The notes under the pieces: generated by a model
The model's database searches: none
The model's input: the letters and a program-made list of their open reading frames with translations, nothing else
What the model was told of the DNA's origin: nothing
Part shown: positions 44,864-56,264 of the stretch, piece by piece
Numbering within the stretch: the stretch's first letter is position 1
Layout of the letters: each line of letters opens with the position of its first letter
Made by a program: the position numbers and the translations under genes
Assembly (NCBI GenBank): GCA_037892935.1
Contig: JAYXKI010000016.1
Location: 930,001-994,000, forward strand
Direction of reading: 5' to 3'
DNA length: 64,000 bases
Source: Phlebopus portentosus
Lineage: Eukaryota; Basidiomycota; Agaricomycetes; Boletales; Boletinellaceae

Positions 44864-47172
44864 TCAATTCTTGACCATAGAAACTTTCAGAGGATTTTGT
44901 CCCCTCTTTCCGGTCTCTTTTACGATAGGTGATATGATACCGCTCATCCCCCAATATACTTCCGGGCCAGGCTCGAAGATTAATTTCTCCAGCAGCACCG
45001 AAAGGACAACCTCTACGGGAACACTCTTGAGAATAGTCACCGAAGCTCGTAAGAAGATCCTTACTGATTTCCAGTTCGGCAAATTTGAAACCACTGATAG
45101 TGAAGCATTAGAGATGGTGGTGAGATATAAGAGCTTCTTGACATACATGCAAGCCCTTCCACCACCGAGGAAAGTCATCCTACGTTGAGCATTAGCATAA
45201 AATATATGAAGGAGGCACCAAGCCGCGCACAATTGTGAGTAGACAGCAGGTAAATGCGCTTCATCAACACTCTTCGGAAGTGGTTCAAGCCAGCGCTCAG
45301 GCCGCCATTCATCTGCGTCTTCACCCCAAATTGCCTTGTTTCTGTTTGCGCCGATGATAGAAATCTGGACGCTTGTTCCCTTCTTCATGGGTACCTCTTG
45401 ATTTCGGTCTTTCCGTCGGCGGACTTGATAGGCCAATGAAGTGGAAGAAGTGTGTCCTTTCTGACTCTTTAAATCAAGGTCAACTTAGACACCGAAGTAT
45501 AGATTTGAAACGCGAAGATTAGGTCGGACTTACGTGCGCTCTAAGAAGGGAATGGGTGGGTAAACGCGCAGAGTCTCGCGGCAGACAGCGTCAAGGTAAG
45601 GCAACGCCATAAGAAAATCGTAGTCCAGTTCTCCGTGTTCCTTGCGAGCCGAAGTGATTTCCTCACGAAGTTTGGCCTGCTCTAGGGGATGCTGCGACAG
45701 GACATGGAGAATACGGTTAGTGGCCGTCGAAGTCGTGTCGTGTCCAGCGACTATGAACGTGCTGACGAAATCAATCACAATCTTAGTCGTCACCACTCTC
45801 AGTGGCGCACGTCTCGGAGAATCGTACCTCATATGTGCGAGCAGTTCATCCTCAGGAATACTCACGCCTCCTTCTCCAGCCATGTTTGCCTGCACTAAAT
45901 GAAATATCAGCTCGCACCGTTGTTAATATGGCAAAGTCAACTCACTCAATACACTGAGTATATCCCTCCCGCTCCCGATTTTCTCTGCTACAACCTCATC
46001 ACCATCCCGGAGTGCTTCTCGTTTTTCCTGGAAGATACGCTTCGCTTGCTCGTACGTGGTGTTGATAAGCAAGGAAAGTGTTGAGACTGTTTCAGAAGGA
46101 AGTATATCGACAATTTTCCGTCTAAATGCCGGTGGACCTATCTTCATTAGCGTAGGAACAAATTGCAGGAAGAACCTGAGTCTGGAAAGTAACGGTCTAA
46201 TCTTGCGATTAGTCCATGAGAAGACAAACAGGATAGGAGTATGTACCCGGAAGATTGAAGTGCAGAGGCGTATGCATTGGTCTTTGTTTCATCAAGAGCA
46301 TCGAAGGAACAACCAAGTCCACCTTGTCCGATATACTCAAGTGCACCGCGAGAAATCCAATAATAAACGTCGACAGAATCTTTCCCCTTCTTGACTTCAT
46401 TCTCAAGGACCGCAGCAGTCTTACGGGAAGCAAACAGGTTTGTTGAATAATCAGACTCTAAGGACAAGAGATAACGTACTCTGTAAGCGATAGGATAAAA
46501 CACAGGGAGAAGATTGCGCATATGCTTGATATGAAAGACTGGGTTGAGTAGTTTGCGTTGTTTCTTATGCTCATCGCCTGAGGAAAATATTCGTAAATAC
46601 GAGCAACGCATAAAGGAGAGGATACTTGCCAAGAGTGGAGAGGAGGCTCGGACCAAATCTTAACTTGTTGAGACTACACAAATGTCATGAAGAGCTACGT
46701 GTAAAAAATCCCAGGCATACGATACTCACGCAAGGAACACATCGGTCTCCTCGTAAATATATTGATCTTTAACACAAATATAGTGCAATGCAAGCGGATC
46801 AGACACATAAAGTTGCCGTTGCTATCAAGCACGATAATGATGAGGCTCTTTCTAAGTGCACAACAAATAATCTCACTCACCCCGAATAAGCTATCAAGAC
46901 GAGCGACTCCTCCGTACTTCCTGTATAATTCTTCATGGAACGTCCAACCCTCAAGGCTATAAAATTGCCCGAAGTGACCTATGTCAGAAAGGTCAGCATT
47001 GAGATACCTACCGTATCGATGCAGTCGCACCGAACATACCCTTAATCCAAGATTCAGGAGCTGGACCGGCGATCTGGGAATAAACCCACTGGGATTGGAG
47101 GAAACGAAGAGCGCAATAGAGGAATAAGGCGGAGACGGATGCAACGACAATCTGACCAGTAGTCAAGTCCAT
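44864..47172 (-). CDS. Cytochrome P450 A, with a frameshift in exon 10
   Basis: Membrane-anchored monooxygenase of the E-class, one of three paralogues here. Thirteen exons follow the same pattern as P450-C. The N-terminal anchor is TGQIVVASVSALFLYCALRF; the I-helix has AGHDTTSTATNRIL; ExxR is CRETLRVYPP; the heme loop is FLGGGRACIGFKF with the Cys thiolate ligand. Exon 4 ends in G|GCAAGT, a GC donor, where B and C have GT. Exon 10 (45466-45231) is 236 nt against 234 in C and does not preserve phase: the frame reading HWPIKSADGK must change before PMKKGTSVQISIIGANRN, at about 45380-45410. One extra A in the GGAAAG run would restore it. Everything after is intact to the stop at 44864. Substrate unknown. 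Confidence 0.9.
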
Positions 47173-48953
47173 GGCGCGGGGTAAGATAGAGTAGGAGACG
47201 CAACCGAGTGTCTTAAATATGTATTTCTGATTCCAGAACTCGTCTTCATGGGATAGGTAAACAATCACATATTGGTGCTCTCGGCGGCGGGCCGCGCTGA
47301 CATCAGCAAAATGACTTGACGGGAAGACTACGGTTGAACCGGTCTTAGCCGTGAACTACGATACGCGAGTTGGACCTTGTCTGTCGACAGAACTTTCATA
47401 AATACGGACATGAAGGCGCCGTCAACCCTTCGCTTTCTCATGCTGAATCGCCCTAGAGAAGTAGAAAATTTGGCGAAGAGAAGAGAAGGTAAGGCATTGG
47501 ATACACGGACCTGTCCTTGACAATCCCGTCACAGAAGAACGTGCAGCAAAGCAAATCGTCTTCCGCAGGCGCAGTTCTCTGTCTGTTTACGCGAAATGGA
47601 AAATCACAGCAGGATTTGTTGACAGCTATTACATCACCGGCACATTTGAGGCCTTTGTCTTCGGAAATATTTTCCTTCAGGGTTGATGTTGTAGTAACTT
47701 CGTGCTCTGGACTCAAGGCATGGGATTCGTTGGCTTCTTCTTGGATGGTGTTAAACGAGTTTCCGGAAAAGTGCTGCCAGCGACAAGGCACGAAGAAGGG
47801 CAAAGTCATCTTGGAGGGTTGCAGCAGGTTTGACCAAGGCACTCCTTTGGCAAAATCGGGTAGGTTGGAATTACCGCACCCGAAGACTGCCAAGATCCTC
47901 ACTCTAATACTGAGGCAACGGCGGGGTAGTAGCTAGTGGATACTGACGCGAGCATATGATCCGACGAGTATTTCTAGCAACAAGCAGCTGGAATTGCACT
48001 GGCGTAGCTAGTGGCTAGATAGGAACTTCTGCAGACCGATCCGCAGTCGAGTACCGCCTTTATTCAGCCGAGCGCAACCGTCGATCTGATCTTTGATCCT
48101 TCGATTCAGTTTTCATCAATTGAACAACCTTATGCATGTCGTCAGTCTCAATACACTCATAACAAATCAGGCTTCTAGGGTTCTGGTGGGCTCTGAATTT
48201 GTATGCTATACTAATAAGGTGCTTATTCTATTACTTGTCGACTGTCGTTTACTCCAGTACAATAAGAGATGCTGCCAAGCAGCGCGTGTTGCACAGATCC
48301 AATAACGATAACATGAGAATGATAGCGACAATTACCGCGGCTTCAGCTTTTGTCTCTTCCGTGATCGTCCAATAGAAAAGTCGGCATGGAGCATAGTCAG
48401 TTGCGAAATCTCGGTACAATTCAATAACAGTGACTCATACCGATTCGGGCCCGTCGACTGTACTCGATATTCGATATCACGGGTGTCGGTGCTTATTCTT
48501 GGATTCTTCTTCCCATGACGTTCTAGCTTGTCTCGGTGGCGGTAAGATTTATCTTGACTTACCGTACAAATGGATTGGATGACGAGAATCTGAAACCGGC
48601 ACATTTCTGAGAAGATTCCAGCATGACCACTCCAGTCATTGGAAATAAAAGGCATGTGGCTTACCTATATCGTGCTCTCAACAATCAGGTTGCTACTCCA
48701 CTTCGCTTTTGATATGCGCTATGCGCTCTTGTCTCTTGGTCTTCCCTGAAGACTGCGATCTTATTCCGTCGTCCGGATTATTCAGAGTCTCTGACGAAAA
48801 CATATCAAGATGGATCTCAAAAGGGATTATATCATTGAATTGCGAAGTGGCTTAAGTTACAGGGTGTAAATGGAGAAAGATACCGAGTAAGCAATTCTCT
48901 CCACCCACCAAAAAAGAGTTGGTAAAGAAGTCGCCTTGCTAGCGACATGCTGC
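47173..48953. other. Intergenic region between P450 A and B
   Basis: About 1.8 kb. Apart from a Cys-containing minus-strand frame at 47453-47902, frames are short and unsupported. No P450 remnant recognised. Confidence 0.5.
47453..47902 (-). CDS. Doubtful cysteine-rich open frame
   Basis: A single-exon frame of 149 codons. Its last half has a dense Cys pattern (KSCCDF, then DDLLCCTFFCDG), which can mark small secreted fungal proteins, but there is no signal peptide at its start and an antisense frame of similar size overlaps it (47517-47936). The 3' end could continue by splicing. I do not recognise a family, and it may be chance. Confidence 0.22.
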   Translation of the reverse strand: MRILAVFGCGNSNLPDFAKGVPWSNLLQPSKMTLPFFVPCRWQHFSGNSFNTIQEEANESHALSPEHEVTTTSTLKENISEDKGLKCAGDVIAVNKSCCDFPFRVNRQRTAPAEDDLLCCTFFCDGIVKDRSVYPMPYLLFSSPNFLLL

Positions 48954-51246
48954 TCATTTATCAACAAGGGAAACCTTCAAAGGTGCTTGCACTTTATGTC
49001 TTCCCTCGTCTTTAACAACGGGATGATAAAGGGCACCCATCTGCCAATATATTTCAGGGCCAGGCTCGAAGACGAATTTCTCCAGAAGCATTGACAAGAC
49101 CATTTCTGTTAAGCAACATGTCAGTAACGACCGTGCGCGACAGTCGGTGGTGCGTCTCACTCATTTCAATTTCTGAGAATTTGAAGCCACTGCAGACGGA
49201 TCTTTAGAAATTAGTGAGGGGGAGCAGAGGAAGGCACTCACATGCATGCTCTTGGGCCTCCCAAGAATGTCATCCTAGTTGCAGTAGCATCATAGCATTA
49301 GATCGCATTCATTCCGATAAGTCGAAAAATGCATTACTGACATTTGTGAATATACACCGGGTAGATGCGCATCTTCAACGCTACGTGGCAATGGCTTCAG
49401 CCATCGCTCAGGCTTCCAATTATCGGCATCGTCACCCCAAATTGCCCTGCTGCGATTTGCCCCAAGAATGGAGATGTATATGCTCGTGCCCTTCTTGAGA
49501 TAGATCTCTCGAATCTCCTTCCCATCGGTTGATTTGATGGGCCAAAGGAGCGGCAAAACGGTGTCTTTACTCACTCTGAAAGACGAGGTTTATTAGTAAG
49601 TATACTTACACCGAAGCGACTTGTAACTTACATTCGATCAAGTATTGCAACAGGAGGGTCCACGCGCATCGTTTCTCGACAAACGGCATCAAGGTATGGG
49701 AGCGCCATCAGCTTATCGTAGTCCAGGTCTCCACATTCTTTCCGGGCAGCAGTGACTTCATCACGCAATCTTGACTGTGCCTCGGGATGTTGCGACAAGA
49801 TGTGGAGAATGCGGCTCACGGCACTTGCTGTTGTATCGTGTCCAGCCACAACAATTGTACTAGCAACGATATCGTTAACGCCAATGCTCCAGTCGGCGTA
49901 CGAGGCGAATAACGTACCTCATATGAGCCAAAAGTTCCGACTCGGGCAAGGCCGAAGTTCCGTATGCAGTCAGATGTGCTCTCACTATTCAACGAGTTAG
50001 CATGCCGAAGAAGCACCGCGCATGCCGAACACGAACTTAACACACTCATAACGTCCTTTCCATTTCCAATCTGTGCTTGAAGGCCTTTATCGCCTTTCAT
50101 GAGTGCTACCCGCTTTCTCTGAAGGATGTCCTTCGAGCGCCGCTCAATGGTGTCGACGATCTTCACGAGGCTTTTGACCGGCGCCCAAGGAACCATCGCT
50201 ATCACTTTGCGCCGGAAAGCTGACGAACCGACTTTGACCGCCTCTGGGAGGATTCTCAGGAATAAATCAAGTCGAAAGAGCAAGGGCCTAAAGCATGCAC
50301 TGAGAACATAGTGATGTTTAAAAGAAAAATCAAGTACTGGAAATCTTTCAATGCATCACTATACTCATTCGTTTGTGACTCGTCTAGGGCGTCGAAAGAA
50401 TAGCCGAGTCCGCCCTGGCCAACGTATTCGAGAGCAGCCCGTGAGGTCCAATTCATGACGTCAATGCAGTGTGTTCCCTTCGAGATCTCGCCTTCAAGAA
50501 CAGCACAAAGCTACATCATCCCGGTGCCGCATATGAGCAATGTCGTGTTGAGAAAAGTGGAAACACGCACTTTGTGTGCAATCGGATAGAATACAGATAG
50601 AAGGTTGCGCATATGTTGCAGGGAGAACGCCGGATTAAGCAGCTTACGTTGCCGCCTATGGTCATCACCTACAAGCATTGAGTCCTGACTCAACCGATCT
50701 ACGAAGAAGCCGAGCACTTACCGAGAGTAGCCAGAAGGCTGGGACCGAATATTAGTCGATAAATCCTACTTCTTGTTAGTCGATTATCCGCATTGAAGAG
50801 ACACATACATACGTTAAAAACTTGTCTGTCTCTTCGTATGCATCTTGATCTTTGATGCAAATATGATGCAATGCAAGCGGATCAGATACATAGAGGCATT
50901 GGTCCTGGAACACTCAGCATGAGATGCAATTGTTGGAAACCGGAAACCGAGATGGCCTACACCGAACATCAAGTCTAAGCGAGCAGCGCCTCCGCACTTT
51001 CTGTACAGGTCTTCATGGAATCCCCAACCTTCTGGATCATACAGTTGCAGGAGACTGCCTAAGAGAAGCATTCAGGACCTGAGATCTATAACTGTAAACG
51101 CGTTCGTACTCACCTGTCCACCAAGATGCTCGACGAGGACCAGGAATATGAGCTAGAGACCTGCGGAAGGCTAGGAAACGAATCATGCGCCATAGGAAAA
51201 TAGCAGCGAACGAAATGAGAAGAACTTGGGCAGTGAGAGTTCCCAT
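48954..51246 (-). CDS. Cytochrome P450 B
   Basis: Paralogue of A and C, intact at every junction I checked. N-terminal anchor TAQVLLISFAAIFLWRMIRF, then the proline hinge IPGPRRASWW. Exon 4 ends at a canonical G|GTAAGT donor. Conserved blocks: GDDHRRQRKLLNPAFSLQHM (helix C), VAGHDTTASAVSRI (I-helix), ETMR in the K-helix, NWKPERWLKPLP, and a heme loop FLGGPRAC with Pro in the variable position. The C-terminus is EKFVFEPGPEIYWQMGALYH. Anchored in the ER; substrate unknown. Same orientation as A, 1.8 kb upstream of it, suggesting tandem duplication. The start is the first ATG ahead of the anchor. Confidence 0.92.
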
Positions 51247-52509
51247 GATTGATGTTGGGGTGGCAAATAGGTTCCTGGGTGGAAACTCGCTGCTCTTATA
51301 CTATAGACTCCATCGTATGTTTGAATAGCCACAGATAGCGCTGACATGGACAGGTAACCGTCAGCGATGGTTTCTCAATCGCGATGTGCTATTATTGTCA
51401 TCGGGAAGTCCATGCAGTCCATTCTCTGACTTCGCGAAATGAGTAGAATCGGAGCCAAACTTTTCTGCCCTGGTATTGATGAAATATATTAGGTGACAGT
51501 TCGAGATGGCACGGTACCCTCGGCGGACCCGCGTTTTTCGCAACACACGTGGAAAGAGCGGAAAATCGAAGTCCCAGATTTGTTTTCGCGACATAAAGCA
51601 TGATTGAAAAGCCAAGCTGACTGCCTTCCGATGAAACTTCTTGAAGTCGCGAAGCCGCAAACTCTAAAGTTCCCAATTGGCCATTATCTGGGGCAGCCTT
51701 TTGTTTCAGCCAAAAGAGCATCAGAGAAGTTCTTCGGTATCATTAATCCTTCGTCAGGAAGTCACCTAATAGTGGGAAGAGAAACGAAAGTACTTCGTAG
51801 GACAAAAACACAGAAAAGCACGACAGCCTTTTAGGTACTAGACTGAGGCTCGCGAAGTCTTCGCCATGGATAACAAAAGGGATCGTCTATGCCTGAAAAG
51901 GAAGCTACTGTCCCATCTGCCGCCCACTGAGCGAGAGCGACCATTGGGGAACATGCAAAGAGCTTGCTGATAAGTGAAACTGACACGATGCAAATGCAAG
52001 GGTAAGTAAAACAGTATTACTGTCACGGCGAAATGAACGGACCTATACGAGATCTTCGCATATCATTCTAGGCATGAAATGAATATTCTAGGCGTTTCAT
52101 CATAGACAACCGGAAATCATTTGTACTTATTGACGTATGAGTGACTAGAAGAGAACCAATTTTACCAGGGATTGCGGAAGATGTTAGTCGTCAAATAGTG
52201 ATCATTGGCGGACCTGACCGTGCGACGTGGGCTTCGTTTTCGAGTTCAAGACCATTTAGGGCAGGTCAAGATGGACTCATCCAATCTAACTGGTACTGCA
52301 CGTGACACGAGGCTTAGGGCCGGTCCGCTTCTTACCAAACCAAATACAGTCGTAATTGTCATAACGCATAATGTCGGGAGACTACCTTTTGTAATGCATT
52401 ATCAGATTTATGCAATAACATGTGTGTCGGAAACTATTTCCTTTTTTGGAATTTAATATATTTTAGGTCAGGTGATGTGTATACAGGGGCTACTCCGTGC
52501 TTATCTCTT
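51247..52509. other. Intergenic region between P450 B and the transposon
   Basis: About 1.3 kb without a supported gene; the frames at 51398-51721 have no motif. The right part (about 52200-52509) should include one end of the transposon, but I could not find a matching terminal inverted repeat by eye. Confidence 0.5.
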
Positions 52510-54735
52510 TTATCTTGCCCTCGTCACCGTTGCATCTCTGGCTGCAACCCACAGTGCAGGCAATGTTGTCTGCTTAGAGGTGCTCATCTCCTTCTTGAAG
52601 AGCTCACCATGGAATTTCCTCAATGTTCTTATCAATGTAAGTGCCATTTCCATCTCTGCATGTTCCAAGGCTAATGTCTCTAAACGGGTGCATAGGTTTT
52701 GACTATCGCGGAGTGTCGGTTTCGTAGATGCGTCCTCAACTTCTGAACCCATCTCATTATCTGATTCCGAATCAACCTCAATAACGGATGCCTCCTGAAA
52801 GCGACGGTGCACTTCTGCAATAATTTCCTTGTCTGTCTGAAATAGGTGTGTCTCGCCGCCATAGTCTTTCTGTTCTTCCACTGGATTTAAAAGCTCATTG
52901 AGTGTTGGTGCAGTCCCATGGATACGTCGACGCCTTTTAAGGTCATCTACAGATGCCATAAGGTTCTCCTCAGCATGTTGTAACTGCGATATTACTGGTG
53001 TTGTGTTGACTAGACTGGAATTGGTTTGTGTGAGTGCTGCTGACCGGAGATTCTCGACAAGTTCAGAAGCTGTAAGAACATTGTCCTCGGTGTGTAGAAT
53101 TGCTCCGATTGCTTCCATCCAGTCATCTGACTTGTAGGATTCTCCAAGACACGTGCGAAGCTGTTCTTCGACCATTGGAACAGTTTCAATCAGGCCATGA
53201 GCATAGTTACGAAGAATCTCCCATGCATCAACTCGCTTTCTTGCTGATTTTTCTTGGCCTTCCATCATCATGCCAGTGCTATACACAAGGTTACTGAGGT
53301 ACTTTATTAGATAAAGTAAAAAAACGTACAATTGGATTCCGGTGTGAGTCCAGCAGTTTTTTTAAGTTGATGCATCAACTCGTTCCCATGCTGATTTCGT
53401 CATCATCATAGCCTCAAGCTGATCAAGCTTGTAGATGTCCAATTCACCTGCCTCATCCAAGTCCACTGCACGTACACAATAGTCATGTCGATACAGTGCT
53501 TTGAATGTACGAATTGCACCTGCATCCATTGGTTGCACGAACGGTGTCATATTTGGCTCAAAGAACTCGACTTGAACATTCCGTGGCTGATATGTTACAG
53601 TATGTCCTGAGAAGTTATCAAGGAGAAGTATAACTTTGCGTTCTTCATGTCGCATCCGCTGATCTAAATTCTTAAGCCACCTATAATGCATTAGATAAAT
53701 GTACAGTTATATGTTGGACAAGTTTCTTACTCTTCGAATAGATCTGCTGTCATCCACGCAGTCTTATTTGCACGATAGTAAAAGCCTCGGAGTGCAGGAT
53801 TAACTTTCTTGAAGCAGCGTGGCATACGAGATTTTCCAATATAAAATGGTGCAAGTTTTTCTGATCCATCTGCGTTGCATGCAAGTCCAATTGTCATCCG
53901 AAACTTATTTGTTTTTTTTCCGCTCATTTGTTTTGATGCTAGGCCGCGATCTGGAGGTGCGCTATTATTCTGTCAGCTCTGATAGACTCTAATGCTATTG
54001 TAAAGTACGTACTAGGGATAAAGGCCAGTTTCATCAAAGTTAAACTGGTCCCTGGGTGCGTACTTCTCAAGTATCTTAGCAAGTCGTGCTCGTTCTTGTG
54101 TAACCTTCTCCATATCAACAGATGCAGCTTCACCATGCCGACAAACTTCTTTAAGTCCATATCTTACAAAACACTCTATTAGCAGTTGAGACGGTCAAGA
54201 ACAAGATTCAAACTGACCTGCGGAGAAATGACTGTACCCATCCGGTGCTCATAAGATGCTCACTTTCCACCACATTAAATTCCTCTTCAAAGCGACGTCG
54301 TTTTTCAATGAGCATTCCTCCTGTGACAATCTCATTGCGTGCCTCCAGTGATCGCTGCCATAAGATGAGTGCCTGCTCAACCTTAGGATTCGTAACAATA
54401 AGTGGGCGCTTGCTTGACAGGCTACTTGGTGTTTCATTTGCACATTCTTCAAGAGTCTGACGACGAGCAAGATTTCGACATAAGGATGACTGCGTAAAAT
54501 AAAGAGACTGTGTTGGACGGTTGCGAAAATAATTCACAATGGCAGACTGAGACAAGTCTAGATGTGCATCGCAATATGCAATGACTTCTAACCAATCAGC
54601 GCAGGTGAGGTTTTTTCGTCCTTCTAAAGTCTTTGCTGATGATTTTGGGCACAATTTGCGCTTGCCAGATTGAGGGCCAGGTTTACTTTTGTATGGCTGT
54701 AGAGTACGAGGTTTGCGTGTCAGCTGGGGTGGCAT
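52510..54735 (-). pseudogene. Pogo/Tigger-like (Tc1/mariner) transposase with one internal stop
   Basis: Encodes a CENP-B/Tigger-type DDE transposase. Exons 54735-54218, 54162-54013, 53961-53731, 53680-53330 and 53278-52510 join in one frame of 673 codons, broken only by TAA at 53364-53362. The N-terminal part is a helix-turn-helix DNA-binding region (WLEVIAYCDAHLDLSQSAIV, TQSSLCRNLARRQTLEEC). The catalytic acidic residues are in FNFDETGLYP, VILLLDNFSGHT and TPFVQPMDAGAIRTFKAL, the order and spacing of the DDE_1 family. The C-terminus, after the stop, is an acidic, Glu/Asp-rich helix-prone segment of unknown role. Introns are GT-AG and phase-consistent. An alternative upstream ATG is at 54765. 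Probably recent, because only one defect is visible. Confidence 0.88.
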
Positions 54736-56264
54736 GGAGGGCGCACAAAATACTCTGAATGTCAATCATTGTAATATATCTGATTATTTAGTGCCAAATA
54801 TTATAATAATGGTGAGTTTATTGAATAGTACCTCGCCATCCAATACCAGAGGACCATAGTACTTATCTAGAGAATCCATGTGCAAATCAGACTGGTGATT
54901 TTTGTATTCTTTGATATTTAATCACATGATGCGTCGGTTCAGCTTGTCAGTTTGAATCGAAGGGGAAATCCAGACGTCGCTGCACGTCTCTTTCGCTCTT
55001 TCTCCTTACTGAATTTTGCTGGCCGTGGCGGGTTTCATCATGGCTCTCCCATTTCCTCCATAGTAGAAAGAGGAAAGACCCGAATGACACGGGACTTTAT
55101 CAAGGAGACCACATGAAATCACAGGTCCATCAGCGCCTCAGAAAGTCTTCCCTTCCGCTCCAGCTGCAAGGAGTATAATGAGCACAGGAGCTTGTGCTAA
55201 TTATCACTCATACGGGAAGCACGAATTACTCAGTAAATTTTTTGATCTAGTCGTCTCAGGGCAAGGACGAAAGGTGGTGTCCATCATTACAGTAATTCTG
55301 ATCATATATAGACTTTTTTTATCGTTAAGTGCGCTTACCTCCTTCCAAGACAAGTGGCCAGCGGCCAGTGTTTTGGCGAATAGAGTCAGATGCTATCAGC
55401 GAATCTTGATTCCATAGCTTATCCTTTTACGTTACGTCTCGACGAATTCCAGGCGATATTCTCGCTATGCGCGCTTATGATCACCACACGTTCCTAAACA
55501 TTTGATTTTCAAGGCTAATAGGTTCTTGTTGCTGATCGCACTTAAGCGCTCGAATAGCTCCGAAAACTTCACGGACATGTATTAACGCGGTCAGACGTGT
55601 CAACATACCTGGGCTTAACCGTAGAAATCTCGGCACATAGCTCAGTTCTGGTAGCTGGAGGACGACAAATCAATGGAAGATTCCGTAACCGCTTGAATCT
55701 CCGGAGCACCTTTGGATTCACCTTGATAGGTAGAGGAGCATCATACGGGCATTAAACGTCGTTCCGGCCGGCTGGAAAGGAAATACGGCGGTGAACGGCT
55801 CAAAGTCACTTCCCCGATTCCCTTGCCTTGAAACCACGGAAAGTTCGTTCCAGTTTGCAAAACTTTTCGTTCTGTGGACCTTTTCAAATCAAGGTGGGAT
55901 GTGCACTGGCTTGCAAACTTATTTCTGATCAGGCTCATCCGCTGTTTCAACACTCCGAGAGGAAACCAAAAGGTTCACACGTTTTCTCACGCGCGTAGCA
56001 CTCTCCATACATCAACACGCTTCGCCTTAAGTTCTATCTGCGACCCGGAATGAGCCCGCGCTTATGGAACACCAAAGGCGACCCAAAGGCTCCGGCAATT
56101 TGCTTTTGAGACTTCTAGTCAGCTATTCCCAACCAAGAAACTGGTGCTGAAAAATACAGCCCTTGAATTGTTGTCTGCTGTCATTACTCATGATGGAATT
56201 GCGGTATAAAGGGAGATGGAAGAGCAACGGATATCCGCGCTATCTCTGTCTTCATTAGTCCTCT
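54736..56264. other. Intergenic region between the transposon and P450 C
   Basis: About 1.5 kb. The left 200 bases are AT-rich and likely the transposon's 5' untranslated end. No supported gene; no terminal repeat or TA duplication identified by eye. Confidence 0.5.
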
